Source: a virus
DNA length: 64,000 bases
Virus record (IMG/VR): IMGVR_UViG_3300009163_003337
Span: 18,395-82,394 of that record
Direction: 5' to 3' (one strand)
How positions within the stretch are numbered: the stretch's first letter is position 1; each line of letters begins with the position of its first letter. The notes below the pieces were generated by a model. That model ran no database searches. It was not told the DNA's origin and worked only from the letters and a program-made list of their open reading frames with translations. Positions 33,475 to 41,077 of this stretch are shown piece after piece. A program made the position numbers and the translations under genes.

Positions 33475-33901
33475 TTTTAAAAATTTTTTCGAAAAGACGG
33501 TTATAGGTCTCATTGAGGTAATGAGTATCGAGGGTATCGGGTCTATTAAAGTTAAAATAGATTCAGGTAACGGAGCCTATAATGTAATACACGGTGATGA
33601 TCTCACTATACAAGGTTCAAAAGTTTCTTTTACTACTATTAATGGAAAACGACTAATAAAGGATGTAGAGGATACTATAAGCATTAATGTAGGAGCTGGT
33701 CATACAGAAGAACGCCCAGTGGTTAAATTTAGAGTTAAATTTGCCGGTACAGAATTTGAAAATATACCTTTTAGTATAGGTAACAGAGAAGCTAATGAAT
33801 ATAAAGTCCTTGTTGGTAAGGATTTTATTAAGCAGCTTGATGCTTTAATTGATGTAAATTCAAACAATATTGCGAATAATCAAATTGAAGTTAAATATTA
33901 A
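33467..33901 (+). CDS. capsid-targeted retropepsin-like aspartic protease
   Basis: A 144-residue protein starting MINFKNFFEKTVIGLIEVM. The frame is open further upstream, but this Met is chosen because the same MINFK leader opens two neighbours and the ATGATTAA overlap matches. The domain has VKIDSGNGAYNVIHG, an Asp-Ser-Gly catalytic motif, and VLVGKDFI, the downstream hydrophobic-Gly strand of retropepsins. The fold and length fit the clan AA family of small single-domain proteases, which act as dimers. A packaged protease next to other packaged enzymes could process them or act in the host. Confidence 0.66.
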   Translation: MINFKNFFEKTVIGLIEVMSIEGIGSIKVKIDSGNGAYNVIHGDDLTIQGSKVSFTTINGKRLIKDVEDTISINVGAGHTEERPVVKFRVKFAGTEFENIPFSIGNREANEYKVLVGKDFIKQLDALIDVNSNNIANNQIEVKY

Positions 33902-34428
33902 TACCAATTAGGTTGCTCTCTTGTTGTCCAGGTAGCAAATTCTTTATCGTTTATAATATAGGAGCGATATTGATCGATAACACTTAATTGATTAAAATTA
34001 GGTAATTTACGACAATTACAATCTACACCAATAGCTACAGCATATGGTGTAAGCTCGGTTTGTGTTGTAATGATATTATGTATATTGTCCTTACACCACT
34101 TAATAAACGTTTTAGTAAAGTGCTCATTAGAATTAGGCCAGCGATACATTCGCTCATTAAACATTTCAAGCGTATGATCAGTCAACCATTCAAAATTAGC
34201 TTTTGTTTCTCTTGTCCAAATAGAGCACTGATGCTTAGCATAGCCTTTACCAGCCTTTCTTGGTTTACCGGATTGCGTTCTAGGTGTAGATGGGTGATCT
34301 AACAATTCTTGCGGAAATGCATGCGCTAACATAATAGCTCCTTCAATTTGCATTTTAGATTTTACATGCTGATCACAAAGATCCCGTGCTGCTAACACGG
34401 GATCATCGTTAGTTACAAAAATATTCAT
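33898..34428 (-). CDS. conserved phage protein, possible DNA glycosylase-like
   Basis: A 176-residue protein beginning MNIFVTNDDPVLAARDLCDQ, with conserved-looking blocks HVKSKMQIEGAIMLAHAF, HQCSIWTRETKANFEWL and FIKWCKDNIHNI. Marine T4-like phages carry relatives usually annotated as pyrimidine-dimer glycosylase-like or hypothetical; the function is not established. It sits between the protease and FolE on the opposite strand, beside the 7-deazaguanine genes, which raises the possibility of a DNA-base role. That link is positional only. Confidence 0.55.
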   Translation of the reverse strand: MNIFVTNDDPVLAARDLCDQHVKSKMQIEGAIMLAHAFPQELLDHPSTPRTQSGKPRKAGKGYAKHQCSIWTRETKANFEWLTDHTLEMFNERMYRWPNSNEHFTKTFIKWCKDNIHNIITTQTELTPYAVAIGVDCNCRKLPNFNQLSVIDQYRSYIINDKEFATWTTREQPNWY

Positions 34429-34450
34429 AACTCATAATATGTAAGTTCCT

Positions 34451-35119
34451 TTACTTTGTAGAAGCCATATCGATAAACTTATAAAGCTCGGTACGAGTCT
34501 TTTCATCGGTAAGAAAATCACCTGTAAGTTTAGATGTAATCATAAAACAACCATCATGTCTTACTCCTCTATTACACGCGCATGTATGTTGAGCTTTAAG
34601 AACTACAGCCACACCTAGATTACCTTCACAAGCTATATTGACAGCATCAGCAATTTGTTTTGTTAACATTTCTTGGATTTGAGGTCTACGAGCATAAAAC
34701 TCAACAATACGATTGAGCTTACTAAGACCGATAACCTTACCATCTAGACTCGGAATATATGCAAGATGAGCAACACCAGTAAAGGCTAAATGATGATGTG
34801 AACAAAGAGACTTTACAGGAATATTACACTGTGCAACAATCCCATCATAACCATCATTAGGAAATGCAGTTACATCAGGTTGACTATCATAACAACCGGT
34901 CGCAATATCATTAACGAATGCCTTAGCGACACGCATAGGGGTATTATCTGAATTAGGATCATTCCGCCAATCAAACCCAAGTGCATCCATATATTTTTCA
35001 TATGCTTTTGCTGCACGCTTAATAATAGCTTGCTTTTCTCTTTCTGTTCTTGGAGCGTTACCATTAGCATATGGTAATTTAACTAGGTCACCAATCTCAA
35101 CGTGTTCTAAATCTTCCAT
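34451..35119 (-). CDS. folE: GTP cyclohydrolase I (FolE)
   Basis: A 222-residue FolE, which converts GTP to dihydroneopterin triphosphate, the first step toward preQ0. The zinc and catalytic residues are intact: [20 protein letters not shown] (Cys and His ligands), and [13 protein letters not shown] with the second Cys ligand. The [20 protein letters not shown] segment is the usual family block. T4-like phages with preQ0 pathways often carry folE together with queD and queE, as here. It is divergent from a late gene with a 49-bp gap. Confidence 0.93.
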   Translation of the reverse strand: MEDLEHVEIGDLVKLPYANGNAPRTEREKQAIIKRAAKAYEKYMDALGFDWRNDPNSDNTPMRVAKAFVNDIATGCYDSQPDVTAFPNDGYDGIVAQCNIPVKSLCSHHHLAFTGVAHLAYIPSLDGKVIGLSKLNRIVEFYARRPQIQEMLTKQIADAVNIACEGNLGVAVVLKAQHTCACNRGVRHDGCFMITSKLTGDFLTDEKTRTELYKFIDMASTK

Positions 35120-35155
35120 ATTAATGATTATAAATCATAATTTATCGATTTCAAC

Positions 35156-35163
35156 TATAAATA
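35156..35163 (+). promoter_or_regulatory. late promoter TATAAATA
   Basis: Perfect octamer with exactly 5 nt to the ATG at 35169. It supports that start over the upstream in-frame Met. Confidence 0.68.
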
Positions 35164-35168
35164 CTAAT

Positions 35169-35789
35169 ATGCGTAAGCTTTCACAAAGAGAATTATTAGA
35201 AGAAAAATGGGGCGACTATTTTAGAGGTTTTGGTAAAGCTGCTGCAAGAAAAGCTCTTGCAGCAACTAAGGGTATAATTAGAACTATTTCACCTACAGGC
35301 GCTAAAATTCTAAGTTCTGCTGCTGATGCTGTTGGCGCAACAGCTGCTAATATTCTTGGATCAAGTCCAAAAAACGCGTTAGAAACGTTTTTAAAAAGAC
35401 CAGAAAACCAACACTTATTTAAGACATATGAAATAATTAAAGAAACAAATTTACCAAACGGTGATAGATCCATAGAACTCACAGGTGAATTTATTCATCC
35501 ACAAACATTTGCTATATCAAATATTACAACAAATATTGTATTTCGTCGTGTTGATAGTGGAGGAATTAGTCCAGAGAAATGGAAGTGTATAAGTAAATTT
35601 AATAACCAAACCGGGCAATTTAGTATAGAATCAACCCCACCAGCTACAGCACCTGCTACGACAGCGACACCTACGACTGCTACGCCACCACCAGCTACGA
35701 CAGCAGCTAACGGAAGACAACTAAGCCAGACTCCAAGTGCAATAAGAAGTAGAAATGCTAGAGCAGCAGCAAGAGCAGCAGCACCTTAG
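35169..35789 (+). CDS. putative capsid-targeted protein, Ala/Thr/Pro-rich tail
   Basis: A 206-residue protein starting MRKLSQRELLEEKWGDYFRG, with a Leu-Leu-Glu-Glu site. A helical basic segment follows (AAARKALAATKGIIR), then a beta-rich domain with YEIIKETNLPNGDRSIELTG. The C-terminus is a disordered Ala/Thr/Pro-rich tail (PATTATPTTATPPPATT) ending in an Arg/Ala-rich stretch. The late promoter is at the standard spacing. I infer a head-internal protein. No family is recognised. Confidence 0.6.
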   Translation: MRKLSQRELLEEKWGDYFRGFGKAAARKALAATKGIIRTISPTGAKILSSAADAVGATAANILGSSPKNALETFLKRPENQHLFKTYEIIKETNLPNGDRSIELTGEFIHPQTFAISNITTNIVFRRVDSGGISPEKWKCISKFNNQTGQFSIESTPPATAPATTATPTTATPPPATTAANGRQLSQTPSAIRSRNARAAARAAAP

Positions 35790-35841
35790 TATGTTATTTA
35801 GCGACTTGCTTTTTAATATTATATTACTATAATGAATATAT

Positions 35842-36501
35842 ATGAAGAAAGTATTTCAATCAGCAAAAGTAATCGAGTTGGGTTCATGTGCATTTAGACA
35901 ATGGCGCGCCACTAGTCATTGTAGATTTCTACACGGATATCAGCTTAAAGCAAAATTGTGGTTTGGTTGTTCTGAGTTAGACAATAAAGGTTGGGTAGTT
36001 GACTTCGGTAGTCTTAAAGCTCTTAAAGATGAACTTAAGAGTATCTATGATCATACTACTACCGTTGCTCTTGATGATCCAGAACTTGAAACTTTTAAAA
36101 AGCTACACGAAAGCGGTATAATTCAGCTATATATTGTTAAGAAGGGAGTCGGCGTTGAACGCACGGCAGAATATGTTTTTGAAATTGCTCAAAAACACAT
36201 TGAATCTATCACAAATGGTCGCTGCTGGGTAGATAAGGTAGAAGTCTTTGAACATGATGAAAACTCTGCTATTTTTAGTAGTTTTGATCATATACCTGCT
36301 CATAAATCAGGATTTACAGGAGTAGTCAATACCGGTGTAATAGATGAAGCAGTAACACAAACAATTAACACATCTAATATAGCCCCGGTTAGCTTTACAT
36401 GTGCTCCACCAGTTGGATTTACTGGCGCAGCACATGTAGGCTCAGGTAGCGTATCAAGCGGAATGGGTAATCCGTTCGCTGGTACTAGTTGGGGTGCTTA
36501 A
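35842..36501 (+). CDS. queD: QueD-like 6-carboxytetrahydropterin synthase with C-terminal extension
   Basis: A 219-residue protein with the PTPS/QueD pattern. SHCRFLHGYQLKAKLWF holds the catalytic-type C27 and H31. VVDFGSLKALKDELKSIYDHTT is the family block, and VERTAEYVFEIAQ the C-terminal one. The zinc site is altered: HGH reads HGY, and the usual early His of the FxAAH motif is replaced by FRQWR, though H26 could compensate. About 70 extra Gly/Ser-rich residues follow the domain. It makes CPH4 for preQ0 synthesis. It overlaps the PhoH gene end by 4 nt. Confidence 0.82.
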   Translation: MKKVFQSAKVIELGSCAFRQWRATSHCRFLHGYQLKAKLWFGCSELDNKGWVVDFGSLKALKDELKSIYDHTTTVALDDPELETFKKLHESGIIQLYIVKKGVGVERTAEYVFEIAQKHIESITNGRCWVDKVEVFEHDENSAIFSSFDHIPAHKSGFTGVVNTGVIDEAVTQTINTSNIAPVSFTCAPPVGFTGAAHVGSGSVSSGMGNPFAGTSWGA

Positions 36502-37247
36502 CGCTGTTTTGCTTCTAACACCTTAACAATAAACTTAAGAATCTTACTTCTAACAATTTCAGATTCTCCAAATTCGAATGCGTGGATTCTATGATCCACG
36601 CATTCTTCTGTATTAAAACGATCATACACTTCTTTAAAACCAGATTGGTTTCCAATATCACTCTGATTTAAATCGCCACATATTACATATTTAGTGTTTT
36701 TACCAAAGCGAGTTAATATTGTTACAAGCTCACTTAAAGATAAGTTTTGCGCTTCATCTACGATAACTAATGCATCATTAAAGGTTAAGCCACGTACAAA
36801 GTTAACAGGTACAGCACGAATAATCTCATTAGACTTGAGATTATTACACGTACTAGAATCTGTAATTTCTGTTATTTTCTCTATTAATGGCATTGCATAC
36901 GGAGAAAATTTATCATCAATCTCTCCTGGTAGAGCACCAATACTGCGGGATGCAGATTCAATAACAGATCGAATGTAAATAATACTTGATATTTTCTTCT
37001 CCTTAAGCAATTCAAGACCTGCTAATACAGCAATATATGACTTAGCGGATCCAGCTGGACCTGCTACAAAAGCCATATTTGTTTCATCAGCTTTTATACT
37101 ATTATAAAATTGCTGGTGATTAGTGTTGAAGTGGAAAGGTTTCTTGATTTTAAAATCAAGTATCCAGTTTTTTTGAAAAGAAGCCTCAATTTCTGATACT
37201 TCCTCCAAACCAGCAGACTTGCGCTTGCGCGCCACTTTACGGGTCAT
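36498..37247 (-). CDS. phoH: PhoH-like ATPase
   Basis: A 249-residue P-loop NTPase of the PhoH family, common in marine phages. Walker A is VAGPAGSAKS (near residue 61). Walker B is ALVIVDEAQNLS and TKYVICGDLNQSDIG is the sensor region. GFKEVYDRF is the typical C-terminal block. The function in phages is uncertain (RNA/DNA helicase-like). The N-terminus is basic and has no targeting peptide. It converges with queD and diverges from the homing endonuclease. Confidence 0.88.
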   Translation of the reverse strand: MTRKVARKRKSAGLEEVSEIEASFQKNWILDFKIKKPFHFNTNHQQFYNSIKADETNMAFVAGPAGSAKSYIAVLAGLELLKEKKISSIIYIRSVIESASRSIGALPGEIDDKFSPYAMPLIEKITEITDSSTCNNLKSNEIIRAVPVNFVRGLTFNDALVIVDEAQNLSLSELVTILTRFGKNTKYVICGDLNQSDIGNQSGFKEVYDRFNTEECVDHRIHAFEFGESEIVRSKILKFIVKVLEAKQR

Positions 37248-37338
37248 GTTAATATTATTTAATCAAAACACTTGAAATATTATACTGTTATATAATAATA
37301 CTACTGTTCCTTTTATACAATAGAAGGTTGCTCGATTG

Positions 37339-37346
37339 TATAAATA
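37339..37346 (+). promoter_or_regulatory. late promoter TATAAATA
   Basis: Perfect octamer with exactly 5 nt to the ATG at 37352. Confidence 0.65.
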
Positions 37347-37351
37347 TTTAC

Positions 37352-38158
37352 ATGATTAAAATGTGTGAACTATATCTTGAGATTGTCAATCTCATTAATA
37401 ATGGATTATCTACTACAAAGATAGCTAAAATTATAGGTAAAAGCAATCCAACAGTACTAAAGATTGTAAGGCAGAATGATAACGAGAGTGTAATTTCTAA
37501 GCTACAATTAAATAATAACTATAGTCGAGCTGCTGGATTTCGCGCTTCAAGTGGTCATGCGAGAGGTAAAACATACGAAGAAATTTATGGAGATAAAGCT
37601 GACATAATGAGGGAAAAGCGTCGCATGTGGCTGACGACAAACAATATAAGACCTTTAGGTAATACATACGAGGAAATGTTTGGAAAAGAATTAGCAAGCC
37701 TTTTAAAACTAAAAAGAAGTGAATGGCTTAAAGGTAATAACATAAGACCTGAGGGTGCTACATATGAGGAAATGTATGGAGAGGAAATTGCTGAACGGCT
37801 TCGTAAAAAAAGAAGTGTGTGGATGAAGGAGAATCATGTATATGTTAGAGGGTTTGTTAGTAGGCTTAGCAAGCCGCAAGCTCAATTATATGATATTATT
37901 AAGGAAACTTTTGAAGATGCTGAAATTGAGTATCCTGTTAAAGTGGATACAGGTAGATATATTTGGTTAGACATTGCTATCCCTAGTAAAATGATCAACG
38001 TAGAGTATGACGGATTGTATTGGCACAATAAAGAGGAGGATGAAAAACGAGATAAGTTTTTAAGAAGTCGTGGTTGGAATGTGTATAGGATTCAATCATT
38101 TAAAAATTTAACAGAGTCGGAGTTGAAAACTGAATTTAATAATCTACAATTAATTTAA
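37352..38158 (+). CDS. Vsr-like (EDxHD-type) homing endonuclease
   Basis: A 268-residue protein. The N-terminal helix-turn-helix-like part (GLSTTKIAKIIGKSNPTVLK) is followed by three repeats of a NUMOD-like motif (TYEEIYGD, TYEEMFGK, TYEEMYGE, spaced by about 35 residues). The C-terminal Vsr/DUF559-type nuclease domain has KPQAQLYDIIKETF, WLDIAIPSKMINVEYDGLYW and DKFLRSRGWNVYRI. ATG 37352 is chosen over a TTG further upstream because it follows a late promoter by 5 nt. It lies between phoH and queE, a typical homing insertion site. Confidence 0.75.
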   Translation: MIKMCELYLEIVNLINNGLSTTKIAKIIGKSNPTVLKIVRQNDNESVISKLQLNNNYSRAAGFRASSGHARGKTYEEIYGDKADIMREKRRMWLTTNNIRPLGNTYEEMFGKELASLLKLKRSEWLKGNNIRPEGATYEEMYGEEIAERLRKKRSVWMKENHVYVRGFVSRLSKPQAQLYDIIKETFEDAEIEYPVKVDTGRYIWLDIAIPSKMINVEYDGLYWHNKEEDEKRDKFLRSRGWNVYRIQSFKNLTESELKTEFNNLQLI

Positions 38159-38160
38159 TT

Positions 38161-38922
38161 ATGAGTATCGATTGTGATAAAGAAACGATGTTTTTGTCGA
38201 ATGATTTCGTGTTTTTTACTATAGAAGGAGAGGGAGCGTTTGTTGGAAAGCCTTCGGTCTTTATGAGATTAGCAAGCTGCAACTTAACGTGTTCAGCATT
38301 TATTTCTGAAGACTCTCCACATGGCTGTGATTCATATGTTTCATGGTCGGTAAAGAATAAGATGACGTTTAATGAAATCTTTAAGCTATTTGAAGATGGA
38401 GGACATATAGCTCATTTAAAAGCTGGTGCTATCTTAAAATTAACTGGTGGTGAACCGCTTGTTTCAGGTAAGCAGCTCATTAAGTTTATCGAGGCGCTGG
38501 TTGCAAAGTATGATTTCTTACCGCAGATAGACTTTGAGACTAACGCTACTATTATGCCGGATGAACGCTGGGTCACAGAATTTAAAGCTACCTTTACAAC
38601 ATCACCTAAATTAACAACAAACGGTGATCCCGAAGAGAAAACATACAAGCCCGCAGTATTAAAGTGGCATCGTGAACACGGCTCTGGCTTTAAGTTTGTT
38701 ATAACTCGATCTGAAGATATAGATGAAATTTGGCGTAAATATGTTGATGATTATAACGGTATTAATGTACCGCTAAAACGTATATGGTTTATGCCTTGCT
38801 GTGGATCTAGAAAAGAACACGTAGAAAATGCACCTGCAGTAGTTGAGTATGCTAAGTCTATGCATGTTAACTTTAGTCCAAGGCTACATCTATTAATCTG
38901 GGATAAAGCATTATCGGTATAA
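38161..38922 (+). CDS. queE: QueE-like radical SAM 7-carboxy-7-deazaguanine synthase
   Basis: A 253-residue protein with FFTIEGEGAFVGKPSVFMRL, the QueE signature, followed by a variant cluster motif C40-x3-C44-x11-C56 (ASCNLTC...HGC) instead of the common spacing. KLTGGEPLVSGKQLIKFIEAL holds the conserved SAM-binding Gly motif (GGEPL). It converts CPH4 to CDG. It starts 2 nt after the homing endonuclease stop, so expression may depend on it or on readthrough from upstream. Confidence 0.88.
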   Translation: MSIDCDKETMFLSNDFVFFTIEGEGAFVGKPSVFMRLASCNLTCSAFISEDSPHGCDSYVSWSVKNKMTFNEIFKLFEDGGHIAHLKAGAILKLTGGEPLVSGKQLIKFIEALVAKYDFLPQIDFETNATIMPDERWVTEFKATFTTSPKLTTNGDPEEKTYKPAVLKWHREHGSGFKFVITRSEDIDEIWRKYVDDYNGINVPLKRIWFMPCCGSRKEHVENAPAVVEYAKSMHVNFSPRLHLLIWDKALSV

Positions 38923-38977
38923 GATATACATGATTATTAATTGATTTTTAAATATTTATATATAAATTAACATTAAC

Positions 38978-39712
38978 ATGAGAATCTCTATATCAGGAAC
39001 AGCCTGCACAGGTAAATCCACACTAATAAAAAATATTTTAGCTGTATGGCCTAATTATAGAACTCCAGATAAAACATATAGAGATATAATTGTAGAAGAA
39101 AACCTACCTCATTCTACCGTAACATCTGTAGATACCCAATGGAGAATTCTCAATAGTATGATTGATCAGCTTCAAACTGTTGAAAAGAGTGATAACATTA
39201 TTTTCGATAGATGCCCTCTTGATAATCTAGTATATACACTGTGGGCATATGACAATAATTTAAAAGGATTTACGGAAGAGTTTGTAGCAAATTCAATTAA
39301 ACTAACAAAAGAATCGTTAAGACATATAGACTTAATTCTCATGTTGCGTTATGATCCTGTTATTAAAATTATTAATGATGGTGTAAGAGATGTAAACATC
39401 AAATTTATTAAAGAAATAGATGATATCTTTGACTCACTATATATACAGTATAGAGAAAATTACGAAGCGGATGTATTTTTTCCAAAGGATGATTCTCCCG
39501 GTATAATAGTATTACCTACGAATCCTCAGCGACGAATTGATACTATAGCTGACTATATTGCTCCAGACGGAGGAATGTATAGTGAAGATACCTCTATATT
39601 TAATCCGTCTAATTTAGATCAACTTGAAGAACTGGTTAAACAGCAAAAATCAGCAGCAGATAGTGAGAGAGCAGAAAAAGAACTCTTCAAAAAGTTTGGA
39701 GTTAAGCAGTAA
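38978..39712 (+). CDS. P-loop nucleotide kinase / NadR-type ATPase
   Basis: A 244-residue protein with Walker A GTACTGKST near the N-terminus and IIFDRCPLDNLVYTLW, the Asp-Arg-Cys-Pro kinase pattern of NadR/AAA-28-type kinases. LILMLRYDPVIKI and IDDIFDSLYIQY follow as the lid and core. Similar T4-like phage proteins are annotated as AAA or deoxynucleoside kinase-like. The C-terminal extension (about 50 residues) is Lys/Glu-rich. An 8-nt TATAAATT-like box lies 9 nt before the ATG, a weak promoter candidate. Confidence 0.68.
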   Translation: MRISISGTACTGKSTLIKNILAVWPNYRTPDKTYRDIIVEENLPHSTVTSVDTQWRILNSMIDQLQTVEKSDNIIFDRCPLDNLVYTLWAYDNNLKGFTEEFVANSIKLTKESLRHIDLILMLRYDPVIKIINDGVRDVNIKFIKEIDDIFDSLYIQYRENYEADVFFPKDDSPGIIVLPTNPQRRIDTIADYIAPDGGMYSEDTSIFNPSNLDQLEELVKQQKSAADSERAEKELFKKFGVKQ

Positions 39713-41023
39713 TTAAAATAACAAAAAGTTTCCTGACGTACCGTAGGAATGTCTATCACTATCAGCTGGCCATGTCATATATTCTTGATAATTATTAGCA
39801 TATGTCATACTGACTAGCTGTATATAATGATTACCAGGTTTAATCGTCTGATGATATGAGTTTGCAGCACTACCAGAGAGACATGTTTCTGATATTGTGA
39901 TCCCAGGTGTTTTAATTCTCATTGCTGATACCATTGGAGATGCTGCATCAAGTGAATAAGCAAAATACCAACACACAGCCGACAAAGCGGTATGTACAGA
40001 AGATATGTCTATAGTACAAGGTTCACGGTTAATAAAATTAACACGATTACCTAGACCACCAAATGGTTCGAGTGGACCATTACTAATTGCAGTAGCACCA
40101 GCGGGTGTACTACGCCAGGTGTTAAGTCCTCCACTACCAACCTTTCCCTTCTCTAATATACCAAAGGTAATTGGTACCTGATTATAAGCATTCCATAGAT
40201 AAAACGTGGGTTCACTACCACTAAGCCTGGTGGTAAAACCGTAACTAAACTTCGATTCGCCTGGTGCGACTGTCTTAATACATCCTATTAATCTCCTACT
40301 GTAATCAACAGGGTTAACAATAAACCCATCAAGATACTTTGTTGAAGCAGTAAAATCTATATCTTGTACAGGTGTTGGTTGATTGAATGTATTTAAGCTT
40401 AATACCTGCAAACTATTCCATGGAGTAAAGCTAACTACAAATTCATCGTTAACAACACTCAAATATATATCATATACCGCATCAGCGACCGTTAGATCAG
40501 TAGATAGCTTGACAGCTATTGTGGAGTTAATTTGATGTGCGACCCATCTCGATGATACCGTATTATAGAGAGCTACAGTATCTCCACGATACGGGTGAAT
40601 ATACAGAGTGTTAGCATCTGATCCGGATAAATCCATTGTAGGTACAGCCATTGTTGGATGTAATGATAGTCTAATATTTGCTAAAGGTGGGAGTGACGCT
40701 CCTGCCACTCTAAAAGTCTCAGCTATCTCTGAGTATAGTGCAGCACATAAGGATTGTATTTTTGTCTCTAAATTGGAATTTTTAACTTCTGCGTTATAAA
40801 ACTGTGCTGATAGTGTAGTAATATTTGTTTGATTTATACTAATATTCAAACTATGATCTGCTGCAAACGATGTATTTGCCGGTTCAAGAATAAAATTATC
40901 AACGTTAATAATTGATGTTTCTGTAGACGTTTCAACTATTAAGAGATCACCGCTTGTAATATAAGTTATTTCCGGGAGCTCCTTTATGTTTAAATACGTA
41001 TTTTTACCGTCTGTACATGCCAT
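39713..41023 (-). CDS. putative tail fibre or other virion protein
   Basis: A 436-residue protein rich in Ser, Thr, Asn and Gly without enzyme motifs or cysteine clusters. The N-terminal segment TDGKNTYLNIKELPEITYIT and a short coiled helix (NLETKIQSLCAALYSEIAET) are followed by a long beta-rich region. This looks like a tail fibre or spike with an N-terminal attachment part. A late octamer lies 5 nt before the start on the - strand. It stands alone between + strand genes and directly adjoins the glycan cluster. Confidence 0.58.
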   Translation of the reverse strand: MACTDGKNTYLNIKELPEITYITSGDLLIVETSTETSIINVDNFILEPANTSFAADHSLNISINQTNITTLSAQFYNAEVKNSNLETKIQSLCAALYSEIAETFRVAGASLPPLANIRLSLHPTMAVPTMDLSGSDANTLYIHPYRGDTVALYNTVSSRWVAHQINSTIAVKLSTDLTVADAVYDIYLSVVNDEFVVSFTPWNSLQVLSLNTFNQPTPVQDIDFTASTKYLDGFIVNPVDYSRRLIGCIKTVAPGESKFSYGFTTRLSGSEPTFYLWNAYNQVPITFGILEKGKVGSGGLNTWRSTPAGATAISNGPLEPFGGLGNRVNFINREPCTIDISSVHTALSAVCWYFAYSLDAASPMVSAMRIKTPGITISETCLSGSAANSYHQTIKPGNHYIQLVSMTYANNYQEYMTWPADSDRHSYGTSGNFLLF

Positions 41024-41028
41024 ATATG

Positions 41029-41036
41029 TATTTATT
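41029..41036 (-). promoter_or_regulatory. late promoter AATAAATA (- strand)
   Basis: Octamer on the - strand with exactly 5 nt to the ATG of the fibre-like gene ending at 39713. Confidence 0.62.
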
Positions 41037-41077
41037 ACAGTTGATCTTTTATTAGAGGGTATATAATTAACAATGTA

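Noticed and set aside
33898-34428. Calling the FolE-adjacent protein DpdA
   Set aside because: No TGT-like motifs (Asp nucleophile, zinc Cys set) are seen; the family is only known to me as phage-conserved.
38961-38968. TATAAATT box before the kinase gene as a late promoter
   Set aside because: One mismatch from the octamer and 9-nt spacing; one-mismatch boxes are frequent by chance in this AT-rich sequence.
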